NCBI GenBank assembly: GCA_025966435.1 | Contig: JAICRQ010000282.1 | Location: 1 to 5,139, forward strand | From: Anaerolineales bacterium | GTDB lineage: Bacteria > Chloroflexota > Anaerolineae > Anaerolineales > Villigracilaceae | Length of the DNA: 5,139 nt | Reading direction: 5' to 3' | Shown here: positions 1 through 5,139 of the stretch, in pieces | Numbering within the stretch: position 1 is the stretch's first letter | Layout: each line of letters opens with the position of its first letter | Position numbers and translations under genes: made by a program | Notes under the pieces: generated by a model | Told to the model about the DNA's origin: nothing | The model's database searches: none | Seen by the model: the letters and a program-made list of their open reading frames with translations, nothing else

Positions 1-283
1 CCAGCGAAGGCTGGATGATCTGATAGATCAGGATTCCCTCTGGAGGACGCGGTGTTGCCGATGCCATCGCGCTCGAAATCGCGGCATTGACTTCCGTTGA
101 TGTTAATGGTCGTGCGCCGGGGAAAAAGGCATTGTAAAGCAAGAGCGCCAGGAGGCCTGCCAGCACTCCGGAGGCGAATGGGAGCGTTTTCCTCACCCGC
201 TCGCGCAATCGTGCCCATCGACGTCGCAGCTTGTCCACGGGACCACTACGCTTGTCACCAACTGATAAAGAAGGTTCGTTCAT
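1..283 (-). CDS. N-terminus of a membrane-anchored protein, possibly an HtrA/trypsin-like serine protease (partial)
   Basis: Ninety-four codons are visible before the gene leaves the window at its 3' side. The protein starts MNEPSLSVGDKRSG, continues with a strongly basic stretch at residues 18-33 (many Arg and Lys), then a hydrophobic segment at about residues 35-54 (FASGVLAGLLALLLYNAFF). This is a signal anchor with the N-terminus inside and the bulk of the protein outside. A short linker follows (TSTEVNAAISSAMASATPRP), then the segment ILIYQIIQPSL. From memory, 'VNxAxxxAxASATP' followed by 'YxxIxPSL' resembles the N-terminus of S1C (HtrA/DegP-type) proteases of Anaerolineae. The catalytic domain lies outside the window, so this is inference. 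An in-frame ATG two codons upstream (289-287) is an alternative start, and neither start has a strong Shine-Dalgarno sequence. The gene is probably a separate unit from the aro operon, since a 216-bp gap separates them. Confidence 0.6.
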   Translation of the reverse strand, partial: MNEPSLSVGDKRSGPVDKLRRRWARLRERVRKTLPFASGVLAGLLALLLYNAFFPGARPLTSTEVNAAISSAMASATPRPPEGILIYQIIQPSL

Positions 284-499
284 ACACATCCATTCGTGGA
301 ACTTTGTAAATAAAGAACCATTATTTCACAAGCACTGGGTTTTTTCAGCTATCGGATCGAAAGCAATCTTATCAGGTAAATATAGAACTTTTCGATTAGA
401 CCATTATGAGAAAACTGTGGAACAAGCGCTATTTCTTATGAAGAGGAGGATGCAGCGACCAGAAGAATCTTACCTTACGATTCATATACGTCCGCCATC
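284..499. other. AT-rich intergenic region between aroQ and the protease-like gene
   Basis: This stretch lies after the aroQ stop and before the next minus-strand gene. It is visibly richer in A and T than the flanking genes. It contains one imperfect inverted repeat at 304-331. The only minus-strand reading frame near its aroQ end is a seven-codon one from 498. I found no GC-rich hairpin followed by a T-run to end the aro transcript, and no -35/-10 pair with acceptable spacing for the downstream gene. A CATAAT hexamer on the minus strand has a TTGTTC upstream of it at only 11 bp. Confidence 0.6.
304..331 (-). repeat. Imperfect inverted repeat upstream of the protease-like gene
   Basis: On the plus strand the left arm is TTGTAAATAA (304-313) and the right arm is TTATTTCACAA (321-331), separated by a 7-nt loop. 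The arms pair over ten positions with a single bulged base. It ends about 20 bp before the ATG at 283 on the minus strand. The position suits either an operator for a repressor or a weak AT-rich hairpin in the 5' leader. It is not followed by a T-run on the minus strand, so it is not a standard terminator of the aro operon. Confidence 0.45.
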
Positions 500-946
500 C
501 TATTTTGGATTTCTATCTTCGAGCATTTCTGCCAATGCACGTAACCCTAGCGTGTATGAGCGCCAGCCAAAGCCTGTAATCTTGCCTTTGCACACTCCAG
601 AAATCATCGAAGTGTGCCTGAATTCTTCGCGAGCATATACATTCGAAAGGTGCACTTCAATCACAGGAATCTTCATCGCAGCAATCGCATCCCGCAGAGC
701 GATGGAGGTGTGGGTGTATCCACCCGGATTGAAGATCACGCCGTCTGCCCACGTTTGGGCATCCTGCAGCGCGTCAATCAACGCGCCTTCATGATTAGAC
801 TGAAGACATTTTAGCTCCGCGCCGAATTCTTTTGCTAGATCCAGTAGATGGCTATTGATATCCCCCAGCGTCATCGAGCCGTAAATCTCCGGTTCACGTG
901 TGCCGAGAAGATTCAAATTCGGTCCATGCAAGATTAATATTTTCAT
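500..946 (-). CDS. aroQ: 3-dehydroquinate dehydratase, type II (AroQ)
   Basis: AroQ dehydrates 3-dehydroquinate to 3-dehydroshikimate, the third step of the shikimate pathway, in the cytoplasm; type II enzymes are dodecamers. The 148-residue protein has the normal family length. The opening [19 protein letters not shown] is the family hallmark. Expected active-site residues are all present: Asn10, Arg17 and Tyr22 (the proton-abstracting Tyr of the YGS motif), Asn73 in FNPGGYTH, Asp86, His99 in EVHLSN, and Arg110 in REEFRHTS. All sit two positions before the Mycobacterium tuberculosis numbering. I chose the ATG at 946 because it begins the conserved sequence and has an AGGAGG four bases upstream; an in-frame GTG at 970 would add eight residues with no family support. 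It lies 41 bp after aroKB and is probably the last gene of the aro operon. Confidence 0.97.
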   Translation of the reverse strand: MKILILHGPNLNLLGTREPEIYGSMTLGDINSHLLDLAKEFGAELKCLQSNHEGALIDALQDAQTWADGVIFNPGGYTHTSIALRDAIAAMKIPVIEVHLSNVYAREEFRHTSMISGVCKGKITGFGWRSYTLGLRALAEMLEDRNPK

Positions 947-950
947 CCTT

Positions 951-956
951 CCTCCT
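951..956 (-). promoter_or_regulatory. Ribosome binding site of aroQ
   Basis: A perfect AGGAGG on the minus strand lies four bases before the ATG at 946-944. It settles the start in favour of this ATG over the GTG at 970. It is the strongest Shine-Dalgarno sequence in the operon. Confidence 0.85.
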
Positions 957-987
957 CTTGTCCGCGGCACAACAGCATGGTGTCGCC

Positions 988-2526
988 CTACAGTACCGAC
1001 TCTAGATTCGCCACATCCACCAATTCCACTCTGCCTATTTCCACTGGCAGCGCGAAGCGGATGCTCGCCGCATTCTTCTTCTTATCCACCCGCATGGCGC
1101 GCAGGATCTCTTCACGCGATATATTGTTGGGAATTTGAACGGGCAATCCTATCTCTGTCAACACGGCAGCGATCTCATCGCTGAGGCCGTTGTTCGCAAT
1201 TCCGATTCGTTCCGCAAATTTTGCTTCGACAACCATACCGATAGCAATCGCCTCCCCGTGACGCAGTTCAAACTTGCTGGCAAGTTCCACGGCATGTCCT
1301 ACCGTATGCCCCAGGTTGAGGGCGGCACGAAAACCCTTTTCATAAGGATCGTCCTCGATAATCCTGATCTTCACGGACATCGCACGTTTTACAACCTGCT
1401 CCAGGTTATCGCGAATACAATCCAATCCCTGCGCGCATAATTTGAATAATTCCGGATCTGAAATAATCCCATGCTTGACGACTTCCGCCATCCCGGAAAT
1501 GAATTCCGCTTGCGGTAAAGTCTTTAACAGCTCTGAGTCTGCCAGGACAAATTTTGGTGGGTAGAAAGCGCCGATCAGATTCTTGCCTTGCGGCAGGTCA
1601 AAGCCAGTCTTGCCTCCAAGCGAGGCATCCACCATCGAGAGCAATGTCGTGGGCACACAGACCCAATTGACCCCGCGCATGTACGTCGCCGCGGCGAAGC
1701 CAGCCAGATCACTAATCACACCACCGCCCAGTGCTATAACTGTACTCTTACGATCCAGCCCATGTTCGAGAAATTCACGCCAGAGGGCTTGAACCGTCTC
1801 TAGATTCTTATGAGCTTCACCGGCAGGGATCGTGATGATCTTTGGTGTAAAGCCTGCCATCTGAAGAAGCTTCCTTATCTTTTCTCCATGAAATCTCGCG
1901 ACATGTTCATCGGTCACGACAATGGGCTGCTGCAACGGGAAGTCCTTTAGGCGGGAAACCGGACCGACAATGACATCATACTCCCCCATTGCAGAAAGGT
2001 GATACCTGCCCACGATCACCTGCACCTCGTGTGCATTTTGTTCCACGTTTCTACGATCTACATGAATCTTCCACGGAAAGGAGTTGTAATGGTCTCTACG
2101 TTTTTCAAGCAGGGATGTGAGTTTGAATTTTAAATTGCCCGCCAGCAGGGGTCGTTTTCCTGCATCATGTTGCATTCGTCCCAGCAGGGTGAGCAACTCT
2201 GCCATGAGCAGGATGACGCTGCCACTAGCTTCAGCGACAGTACGGTTTTCGTCGCGGAGCAGGGTACCGCCGCCCAACGCAATGACCTTGTCCGTTGAAG
2301 TTGTCACGCTCGAAGCGTGACCTACTGTTTCGTTTAACGCCGCGCTCTCCAGGTCGCGAAAGGCAGTCTCTCCTTGCTGTTCCATAATCTGCGCGATGGA
2401 CATGCCCGCCTTTGTCTCAATGTCGCGATCCAGGTCCACAAACGGCAGTTTGAGATTGCGGGCAAGTTTTCTGCCGATGGTAGATTTTCCTGTTCCAGGA
2501 GGACCGTAAAGGAGGATGTGAGACAT
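988..2526 (-). CDS. aroKB: Bifunctional shikimate kinase / 3-dehydroquinate synthase (AroK-AroB fusion)
   Basis: One 512-residue protein carries two pathway enzymes. Residues 1 to about 170 are shikimate kinase, which phosphorylates shikimate with ATP: P-loop GPPGTGKST at 8-16, DLD at 31-33, Arg57 in FRDLE, GGG at 85-87, KRP at 124-126 and Arg144 in the lid region. Residues from about 181 to the end are 3-dehydroquinate synthase, which cyclises DAHP using NAD and a divalent metal: [11 protein letters not shown] from 267, [17 protein letters not shown] at 292-308, [11 protein letters not shown] from 314. The metal ligands are predicted as Glu348, His407 and His423, whose spacing matches the known enzyme. 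An AroK-AroB fusion in this order is known from Thermotoga maritima and, as I recall, from Chloroflexota. The kinase part is about seven residues longer than E. coli AroK between Arg57 and GGG, exactly where an in-frame palindrome lies (2303-2321). The start has a Shine-Dalgarno sequence. It follows aroC by 150 bp. Confidence 0.97.
   Translation of the reverse strand: MSHILLYGPPGTGKSTIGRKLARNLKLPFVDLDRDIETKAGMSIAQIMEQQGETAFRDLESAALNETVGHASSVTTSTDKVIALGGGTLLRDENRTVAEASGSVILLMAELLTLLGRMQHDAGKRPLLAGNLKFKLTSLLEKRRDHYNSFPWKIHVDRRNVEQNAHEVQVIVGRYHLSAMGEYDVIVGPVSRLKDFPLQQPIVVTDEHVARFHGEKIRKLLQMAGFTPKIITIPAGEAHKNLETVQALWREFLEHGLDRKSTVIALGGGVISDLAGFAAATYMRGVNWVCVPTTLLSMVDASLGGKTGFDLPQGKNLIGAFYPPKFVLADSELLKTLPQAEFISGMAEVVKHGIISDPELFKLCAQGLDCIRDNLEQVVKRAMSVKIRIIEDDPYEKGFRAALNLGHTVGHAVELASKFELRHGEAIAIGMVVEAKFAERIGIANNGLSDEIAAVLTEIGLPVQIPNNISREEILRAMRVDKKKNAASIRFALPVEIGRVELVDVANLESVL
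2303..2321. repeat. Palindrome inside the shikimate kinase domain
   Basis: The sequence GTCACGCTCGAAGCGTGAC is a perfect 8-bp inverted repeat around a 3-bp centre. It is read in frame and encodes roughly GHASSVT (residues 69-75) of AroKB. Its wording, with the adjoining CCTAC, resembles a palindromic repeat I associate with intergenic regions of Anaerolineae; that link is from memory. Confidence 0.7.
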
Positions 2527-2531
2527 ACAAT

Positions 2532-2536
2532 TCCTT
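2532..2536 (-). promoter_or_regulatory. Ribosome binding site of aroKB
   Basis: AAGGA on the minus strand lies five bases before the ATG at 2526-2524 and supports that start. It sits one base outside the terminal inverted repeat of the fold-back element at 2538-2675, so RNA folding of that element could affect its accessibility. Confidence 0.7.
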
Positions 2537-2537
2537 A

Positions 2538-2675
2538 CATGTCATTGCGAGGGCAATGCACTTTCACCCGAAGCAATCCCCACCGTATTGAGAAGCTTTC
2601 TTCGTCGCATAAAACGCTCCTCGCAACACTTGCGCCGCACGTGAATTGCCTGGCAATTCATGCAGGTGTGACATG
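2538..2675. repeat. Fold-back (REP/MITE-like) element between aroC and aroKB
   Basis: The 150-bp gap between aroC and aroKB holds no gene. It is bounded by 7-bp inverted repeats CATGTCA (2538-2544) and TGACATG (2669-2675). Inside, TTGCGAGG (2545-2552) pairs perfectly with CCTCGCAA (2619-2626). CGAAGCAA (2569-2576) pairs 7 of 8 with TTTCTTCG (2597-2604). A separate short palindrome lies at 2642-2660. The wording 'GTCATTGCGAGG ... CGAAGCAATCCC' recalls a palindromic repeat found dispersed in many bacterial genomes. The right half looks degraded relative to the left. With no coding capacity, it would be a non-autonomous element or a REP-type repeat. No T-run follows the hairpins on the minus strand, so it does not look like a terminator. 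Confidence 0.65.
2642..2660. repeat. Short palindrome in the aroC-aroKB gap
   Basis: TGAATTGC (2642-2649) and GCAATTCA (2653-2660) form a perfect 8-bp inverted repeat around CTG. It lies 16 bp after the aroC stop codon on the minus strand. It could form a hairpin in the transcript, but it has no T-run and the operon continues past it, so I read it as part of the repeat element or an RNA stability or processing hairpin. Confidence 0.6.
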
Positions 2676-2676
2676 A

Positions 2677-3843
2677 CTACTCCCAAAACACATGCGGCGT
2701 ACCATCCATTTGAAGATCATCCAGTGCAGCTTTTCTCAACGCGTCGAAGCGAGGTCTCATTTCATTCATTGAGTCTCCACCGAGTTTTTCGACGAGGGCG
2801 TCTGCGAGTACAAAAGCAACCATCGCCTCCAGAATAGGTACAGCACGCGGCACGGGGCAGAAATCGGATCGTTCGTATCTGGTTGGAGATTCGGTTCCGC
2901 TTGCGAGATCCACAGTTTGCTGGGGTGTTAAGGTTGTTGCAATCGGCTTCATCGCCGCGCGTATCACGATAGGCTGCCCATTGGACACTCCGCCTTCGGT
3001 GCCGCCGGCGCGATTTGTGGAACGTTGAAGGCTGGAATGTTGAAGGTTTATCGGATCGTGTGCCTGCGTGCCAGGCAGGCGCGCGTTGGCAAACGCATCG
3101 CCCACCTCCACTCCTTTCATTGCCTGTACTGACATAACTGCCATAGCGAGTTTCGCTTCGAGGCGCTGATCCCACTGCATAAAGCTTCCAAGCCCAACGG
3201 GGACGTTCAGGGCAACAATTTCGAGAATGCCGCCGAGCGTGTTTTTGCCGTGAATGGTTTTCTCGATCTCAGCGCGCATCTGGTTTGAAGAGGACTCTAC
3301 GGGACAGCGCACATCCGACTCTTCCGCGCGCAGGAATCGTTCTTCATAAGGCATGTCGCCCAGATCCGCCTGTACTTCGCCGATAGATGCGACGTATCCG
3401 CCAACCGTCATTCCGAATTGTGCAAGAAAGTGTTTGCACACCGCGCCGACAGCCACGCGCATGGTCGTTTCGCGGGCGGAGGCGCGCTCGAGCGCAGGAC
3501 GCAGGTCTCTGTACCCGTATTTGACTGCTCCCGTTAGGTCCGCGTGACCGGGGCGCGGCGCGGTCATCGGCTCGATGGCTTTACCCTTCCATTTAACATG
3601 GTCCGCGTTTTGTACGAGCAAGGCAATCGGCGCGCCCGTTGTTTCTCCCGCCATCACGCCGCCCAGGATTTGCACAGTATCCTTTTCGATCTTCATTCGT
3701 CCCCCAGAGCCGTAGCCTTTTTGACGGCGCGCAAGTTCTTTATCGATGATGTCAGGTGTGAGGGGAAGCCCTGCAGGCATACCATCAAGGATGGCAGTTA
3801 GGGAAGGTCCATGCGATTCGCCGGAGGTGAGGAATCGTAACAT
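2677..3843 (-). CDS. aroC: Chorismate synthase (AroC)
   Basis: AroC removes phosphate from EPSP to give chorismate, the branch point to aromatic amino acids, folates and quinones. It needs reduced FMN although the reaction is redox-neutral. The 388-residue length is normal for bacterial AroC of the Bacillus type. The three family signatures are visible: GESHGPSLTAILDGMPAG at residues 8-25 with His11, the ERASARETTMR region with its Arg residues, and RSDFCPVPRAVPILEAM near the C-terminus. NRAGGTEGGVSNG, a flavin/substrate region, is also intact. The start MLRFLTSGESHG is the standard family start, yet there is no Shine-Dalgarno sequence: the leader is a 7-bp repeat array. Translation probably depends on ribosomes finishing aroE, whose stop is 27 bp upstream. 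A 15-bp tandem repeat (3019-3048) encodes residues around 266-275 just before the NRAGG motif, a surface region of variable length in the family. Confidence 0.98.
   Translation of the reverse strand: MLRFLTSGESHGPSLTAILDGMPAGLPLTPDIIDKELARRQKGYGSGGRMKIEKDTVQILGGVMAGETTGAPIALLVQNADHVKWKGKAIEPMTAPRPGHADLTGAVKYGYRDLRPALERASARETTMRVAVGAVCKHFLAQFGMTVGGYVASIGEVQADLGDMPYEERFLRAEESDVRCPVESSSNQMRAEIEKTIHGKNTLGGILEIVALNVPVGLGSFMQWDQRLEAKLAMAVMSVQAMKGVEVGDAFANARLPGTQAHDPINLQHSSLQRSTNRAGGTEGGVSNGQPIVIRAAMKPIATTLTPQQTVDLASGTESPTRYERSDFCPVPRAVPILEAMVAFVLADALVEKLGGDSMNEMRPRFDALRKAALDDLQMDGTPHVFWE
3019..3048. repeat. 15-bp imperfect tandem repeat inside aroC
   Basis: GGAACGTTGAAGGCT (3019-3033) is followed directly by GGAATGTTGAAGGTT (3034-3048), identical at 13 of 15 positions. 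A unit of 15 keeps the reading frame, giving a repeated five-residue pattern in NLQHSSLQRS. It lies between the HD of GTQAHD and NRAGG in AroC, where family members vary. Confidence 0.75.
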
Positions 3844-3846
3844 AGG

Positions 3847-3888
3847 TAATTAGTAATTAGTAACTGGTAATTAGAGACTCGAGACTGG
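3847..3888. repeat. Heptanucleotide repeat array spanning the aroE stop and the aroC leader
   Basis: On the plus strand six consecutive 7-bp units read TAATTAG, TAATTAG, TAACTGG, TAATTAG, AGACTCG, AGACTGG. The array begins three bases before the aroC ATG and runs 42 bp into the aroE coding end. It supplies the aroE stop codon (3871-3873) and its last five codons (PVSSL), as well as almost all of the 27-bp spacer, leaving no Shine-Dalgarno sequence for aroC. Confidence 0.85.
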
Positions 3889-4746
3889 AGTTTGTTTCAC
3901 AACTGCCTGCATATTTTCTCGAGATGGACGGTGACCTGTCCAGGTTTCGAAGGCGAGCGCCGCTTGTTCGATGAGCATCCCGAGTCCGGTGGTGGCAGGT
4001 CGTCCCTGGGCGCGCGCCTCGCGTACAAGCCTGGTCTCACGTGGATTGTAGACTAAATCGTAAATCGCTGCATGAGGAGGAAAGGGCAAATTTTCGGGCC
4101 AGGGAGACTGGTCTATGTTGGGTGTCATTCCGACAGGGGTGGTGTTGATGATCAAGGAAAGATTAGAGAATAGAGGGTGGAGATTGGTGAAGTTGGCTTC
4201 GTAATCTGAGAGAGGAAAAGAGGTAATTGGTAATTCGTGATTAGTAAATGAGTCCACAAGTTGCTGCGCTTGTTCCATCCGGCGCGCGGAGATGGTGACA
4301 TCCCAACCATCATTGAGGAGCGCATGTATGACGGCGCGCGCCGAGCCGCCTGCCCCAAGGACCAGGGCTGAAGGCGGAAAAAGGAGCGATGGAATTTGGA
4401 ATGCCCGTTTCAGGTCTGCTAGGAAACCTAGAGCATCCGTATTATCGCCGATAAGCCTATTATCTCTCGTATAGATCGTATTGACCGCGCCGATTGCCTG
4501 TGCCGTCGGCGTGAGCTCGTCGAGAAATTCGATCACGTTTTGTTTGTGTGGAATAGTCACATTGAGTCCTGTAATATCGCCATGTCGAACACGATCCAGT
4601 AATTCTTTCAAGCCCCGTTTGTCATCGGGTGGAACTGGAAACAATGAATAATCCCCATCTAGCCGACAAGATCGCAGGGCTGCCGTGTGGATGACCGGTG
4701 AAAGAGAATGGCTGAGAGGATAGCCGATCAAACCAAGCTTAATCAT
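3871..4746 (-). CDS. aroE: Shikimate dehydrogenase (NADP+) (AroE)
   Basis: AroE reduces 3-dehydroshikimate to shikimate with NADPH in the cytoplasm. The 291-residue protein is slightly longer than E. coli AroE. The substrate domain shows [13 protein letters not shown] at 8-20, NVTIPHK at 62-68 with catalytic Lys68, AIGAVNT at 84-90 and GDNTDALGF at 100-108 with catalytic Asp104. The cofactor domain shows GAGGSAR at 131-137 and ARR at 154-156, the position that contacts the 2'-phosphate of NADPH (commonly NRT). It then has NTTPVGM at 201-207, YDLVYNP at 229-235 and GLGMLIEQA at 254-262. The stretch between 156 and 201 looks longer than usual and contains two segments encoded by 7-bp repeats (about 166-175 and 187-196), and the C-terminus is also repeat-encoded. 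The ATG overlaps the aroA stop as ATGA (4746-4743), so translation is probably coupled to aroA; no strong Shine-Dalgarno sequence is seen. Confidence 0.97.
   Translation of the reverse strand: MIKLGLIGYPLSHSLSPVIHTAALRSCRLDGDYSLFPVPPDDKRGLKELLDRVRHGDITGLNVTIPHKQNVIEFLDELTPTAQAIGAVNTIYTRDNRLIGDNTDALGFLADLKRAFQIPSLLFPPSALVLGAGGSARAVIHALLNDGWDVTISARRMEQAQQLVDSFTNHELPITSFPLSDYEANFTNLHPLFSNLSLIINTTPVGMTPNIDQSPWPENLPFPPHAAIYDLVYNPRETRLVREARAQGRPATTGLGMLIEQAALAFETWTGHRPSRENMQAVVKQTPVSSL
4160..4187. repeat. Heptanucleotide repeat array within aroE (left)
   Basis: Four 7-bp units on the plus strand: AGATTAG, AGAATAG, AGGGTGG, AGATTGG. They match the AGACTGG-type units at the aroE 3' end. They encode about residues 187-196 ([10 protein letters not shown]), just before the NTTPVGM motif. 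Weaker units in the same 7-bp phase (TAATCTG, AGAGAGG at 4202-4215) suggest the array was once longer. Confidence 0.65.
4224..4251. repeat. Heptanucleotide repeat array within aroE (right)
   Basis: Four 7-bp units on the plus strand: TAATTGG, TAATTCG, TGATTAG, TAAATGA, of the same type as the TAATTAG units at 3847-3874. They are read through as coding sequence for about residues 166-175 ([10 protein letters not shown]) in the NADP-binding domain, away from known catalytic residues. Confidence 0.7.
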
Positions 4747-5139
4747 CGTAACATATCCAGCACGTCGAAATAGCCTGGAAAGGTTTTGGAAACGCAGGAG
4801 GGATTTTCAATACAGATTCCCTCGACACGCAATCCGATCAAGGCAAACGCCATTGCCATACGATGATCGTTATAGGTTTGGATGATCCCCGGCTGAATTT
4901 CGCTACACGGATAGATCGTCATCCCATCTTCATGCTCTTCTACGCGGATGCCAAGCCGCTTCAATTCCGTACAAGTGGCATACACACGGTCCGTCTCTTT
5001 GAGGCGGGCAGAGGCAATGCCGCAGATCCTCGTCGGCGATGACGCGAACGGCGCAACCACCGCGAGAGTTTGAGCAGCATCGGGAATGTCGCGCATGTCT
5101 ATATCCACGCCCATCAAAGCGTTAGCTCCGGTAACTTCA
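4743..5139 (-). CDS. aroA: 3-phosphoshikimate 1-carboxyvinyltransferase (EPSP synthase), C-terminal part (partial)
   Basis: AroA transfers the enolpyruvyl group of PEP to shikimate-3-phosphate and is the target of glyphosate. The window holds the last 131 residues, about the final 30 per cent of a roughly 430-residue family; the reading frame is open to the right edge (EVTGANAL precedes MGVDIDM), so the gene begins outside. Diagnostic motifs are intact: [11 protein letters not shown], whose last Asp corresponds to the catalytic Asp313 of E. coli; LKETDR with the Lys-Glu pair; [12 protein letters not shown] with the His-Arg pair; and SKTFPGYF with the PEP-contacting Lys. The glyphosate-determining N-terminal region is not visible, so class I or II cannot be assigned here. 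Its TGA stop overlaps the aroE ATG, showing a tightly coupled operon. Confidence 0.96.
   Translation of the reverse strand, partial: EVTGANALMGVDIDMRDIPDAAQTLAVVAPFASSPTRICGIASARLKETDRVYATCTELKRLGIRVEEHEDGMTIYPCSEIQPGIIQTYNDHRMAMAFALIGLRVEGICIENPSCVSKTFPGYFDVLDMLR

Noticed and set aside
332..350. A T-run (TTTTTT after CTGGG) as a plus-strand terminator
   Set aside because: No GC-rich stem directly precedes it; the nearby AT-rich inverted repeat ends about eight bases earlier, and no plus-strand gene needs a terminator here.
231..794. A 187-codon plus-strand open frame across the aroQ 3' half and the intergenic gap
   Set aside because: Its second half is antisense to the clearly real aroQ, its protein has no recognisable motif, and the apparent AGGAGG at about 443 sits directly against an internal ATG, too close to work. 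I treat it as chance.
947..970. An upstream GTG start for aroQ
   Set aside because: It would add MPRTRGGR before the conserved [10 protein letters not shown] and would place the strong AGGAGG inside the coding region. The ATG at 946 fits better.
2762..3175. A 137-codon minus-strand open frame inside aroC
   Set aside because: It overlaps the conserved aroC frame on the same strand, is Arg-rich and low in complexity, and resembles no family; it is an out-of-frame shadow.
3847..4251. The heptanucleotide arrays as a CRISPR array or regulatory iteron origin
   Set aside because: Units are contiguous 7-mers without spacers, lie within and between aro genes, and have no cas or replication gene nearby.
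4390..4403. Two adjacent 7-bp units TGGAATT/TGGAATG in aroE
   Set aside because: Only two units of a different consensus; too short to separate from chance.
1..5139. A previously undescribed multi-gene system
   Set aside because: All complete genes belong to the well-known shikimate pathway, and the only unassigned gene is cut off at the left edge. The novelty, if any, lies in the embedded repeats.

Overview
The window is almost entirely a shikimate-pathway operon read on the minus strand. In transcription order (right to left) it holds the 3' end of aroA, then aroE, aroC, a fused aroK-aroB, and aroQ. After a 216-bp gap comes the start of a different gene, a membrane-anchored protein that is probably a serine protease and runs off the left edge. 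The fused kinase/synthase, a type II dehydroquinase and the tight aroA-E-C-KB-Q order suggest a Chloroflexota bacterium, most likely of the class Anaerolineae. That assignment is inference from remembered gene orders and repeat wording; no marker gene in the window proves it.

Together the five aro genes encode six of the seven steps from DAHP to chorismate: AroB (DAHP to dehydroquinate), AroQ (to dehydroshikimate), AroE (to shikimate), AroK (to shikimate-3-phosphate), AroA (to EPSP) and AroC (to chorismate). Only DAHP synthase is missing, and it may lie upstream, beyond the right edge. Genes are closely packed: aroA and aroE share an ATGA overlap, aroE-aroC are 27 bp apart, aroC-aroKB 150 bp, and aroKB-aroQ 41 bp. 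All the catalytic residues I looked for are present, so every complete enzyme looks functional.

The unusual content is a layer of small repeats embedded in this housekeeping operon. Three short arrays of a 7-bp repeat sit in and just after aroE. One of them makes the last codons and stop of aroE and the leader of aroC, which has no Shine-Dalgarno sequence. A 19-bp palindrome lies inside the shikimate kinase domain, where the protein is about seven residues longer than E. coli AroK. A 15-bp tandem repeat lies inside aroC. A roughly 138-bp fold-back element with 7-bp terminal inverted repeats fills the aroC-aroKB gap, right next to the aroKB ribosome binding site.

The gap at 284-499 is AT-rich. 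It has one hairpin or operator-like inverted repeat near the start of the protease gene, and I see no convincing terminator or promoter in it. I see no RNA gene, CRISPR array, IS element or new multi-gene system in this window.
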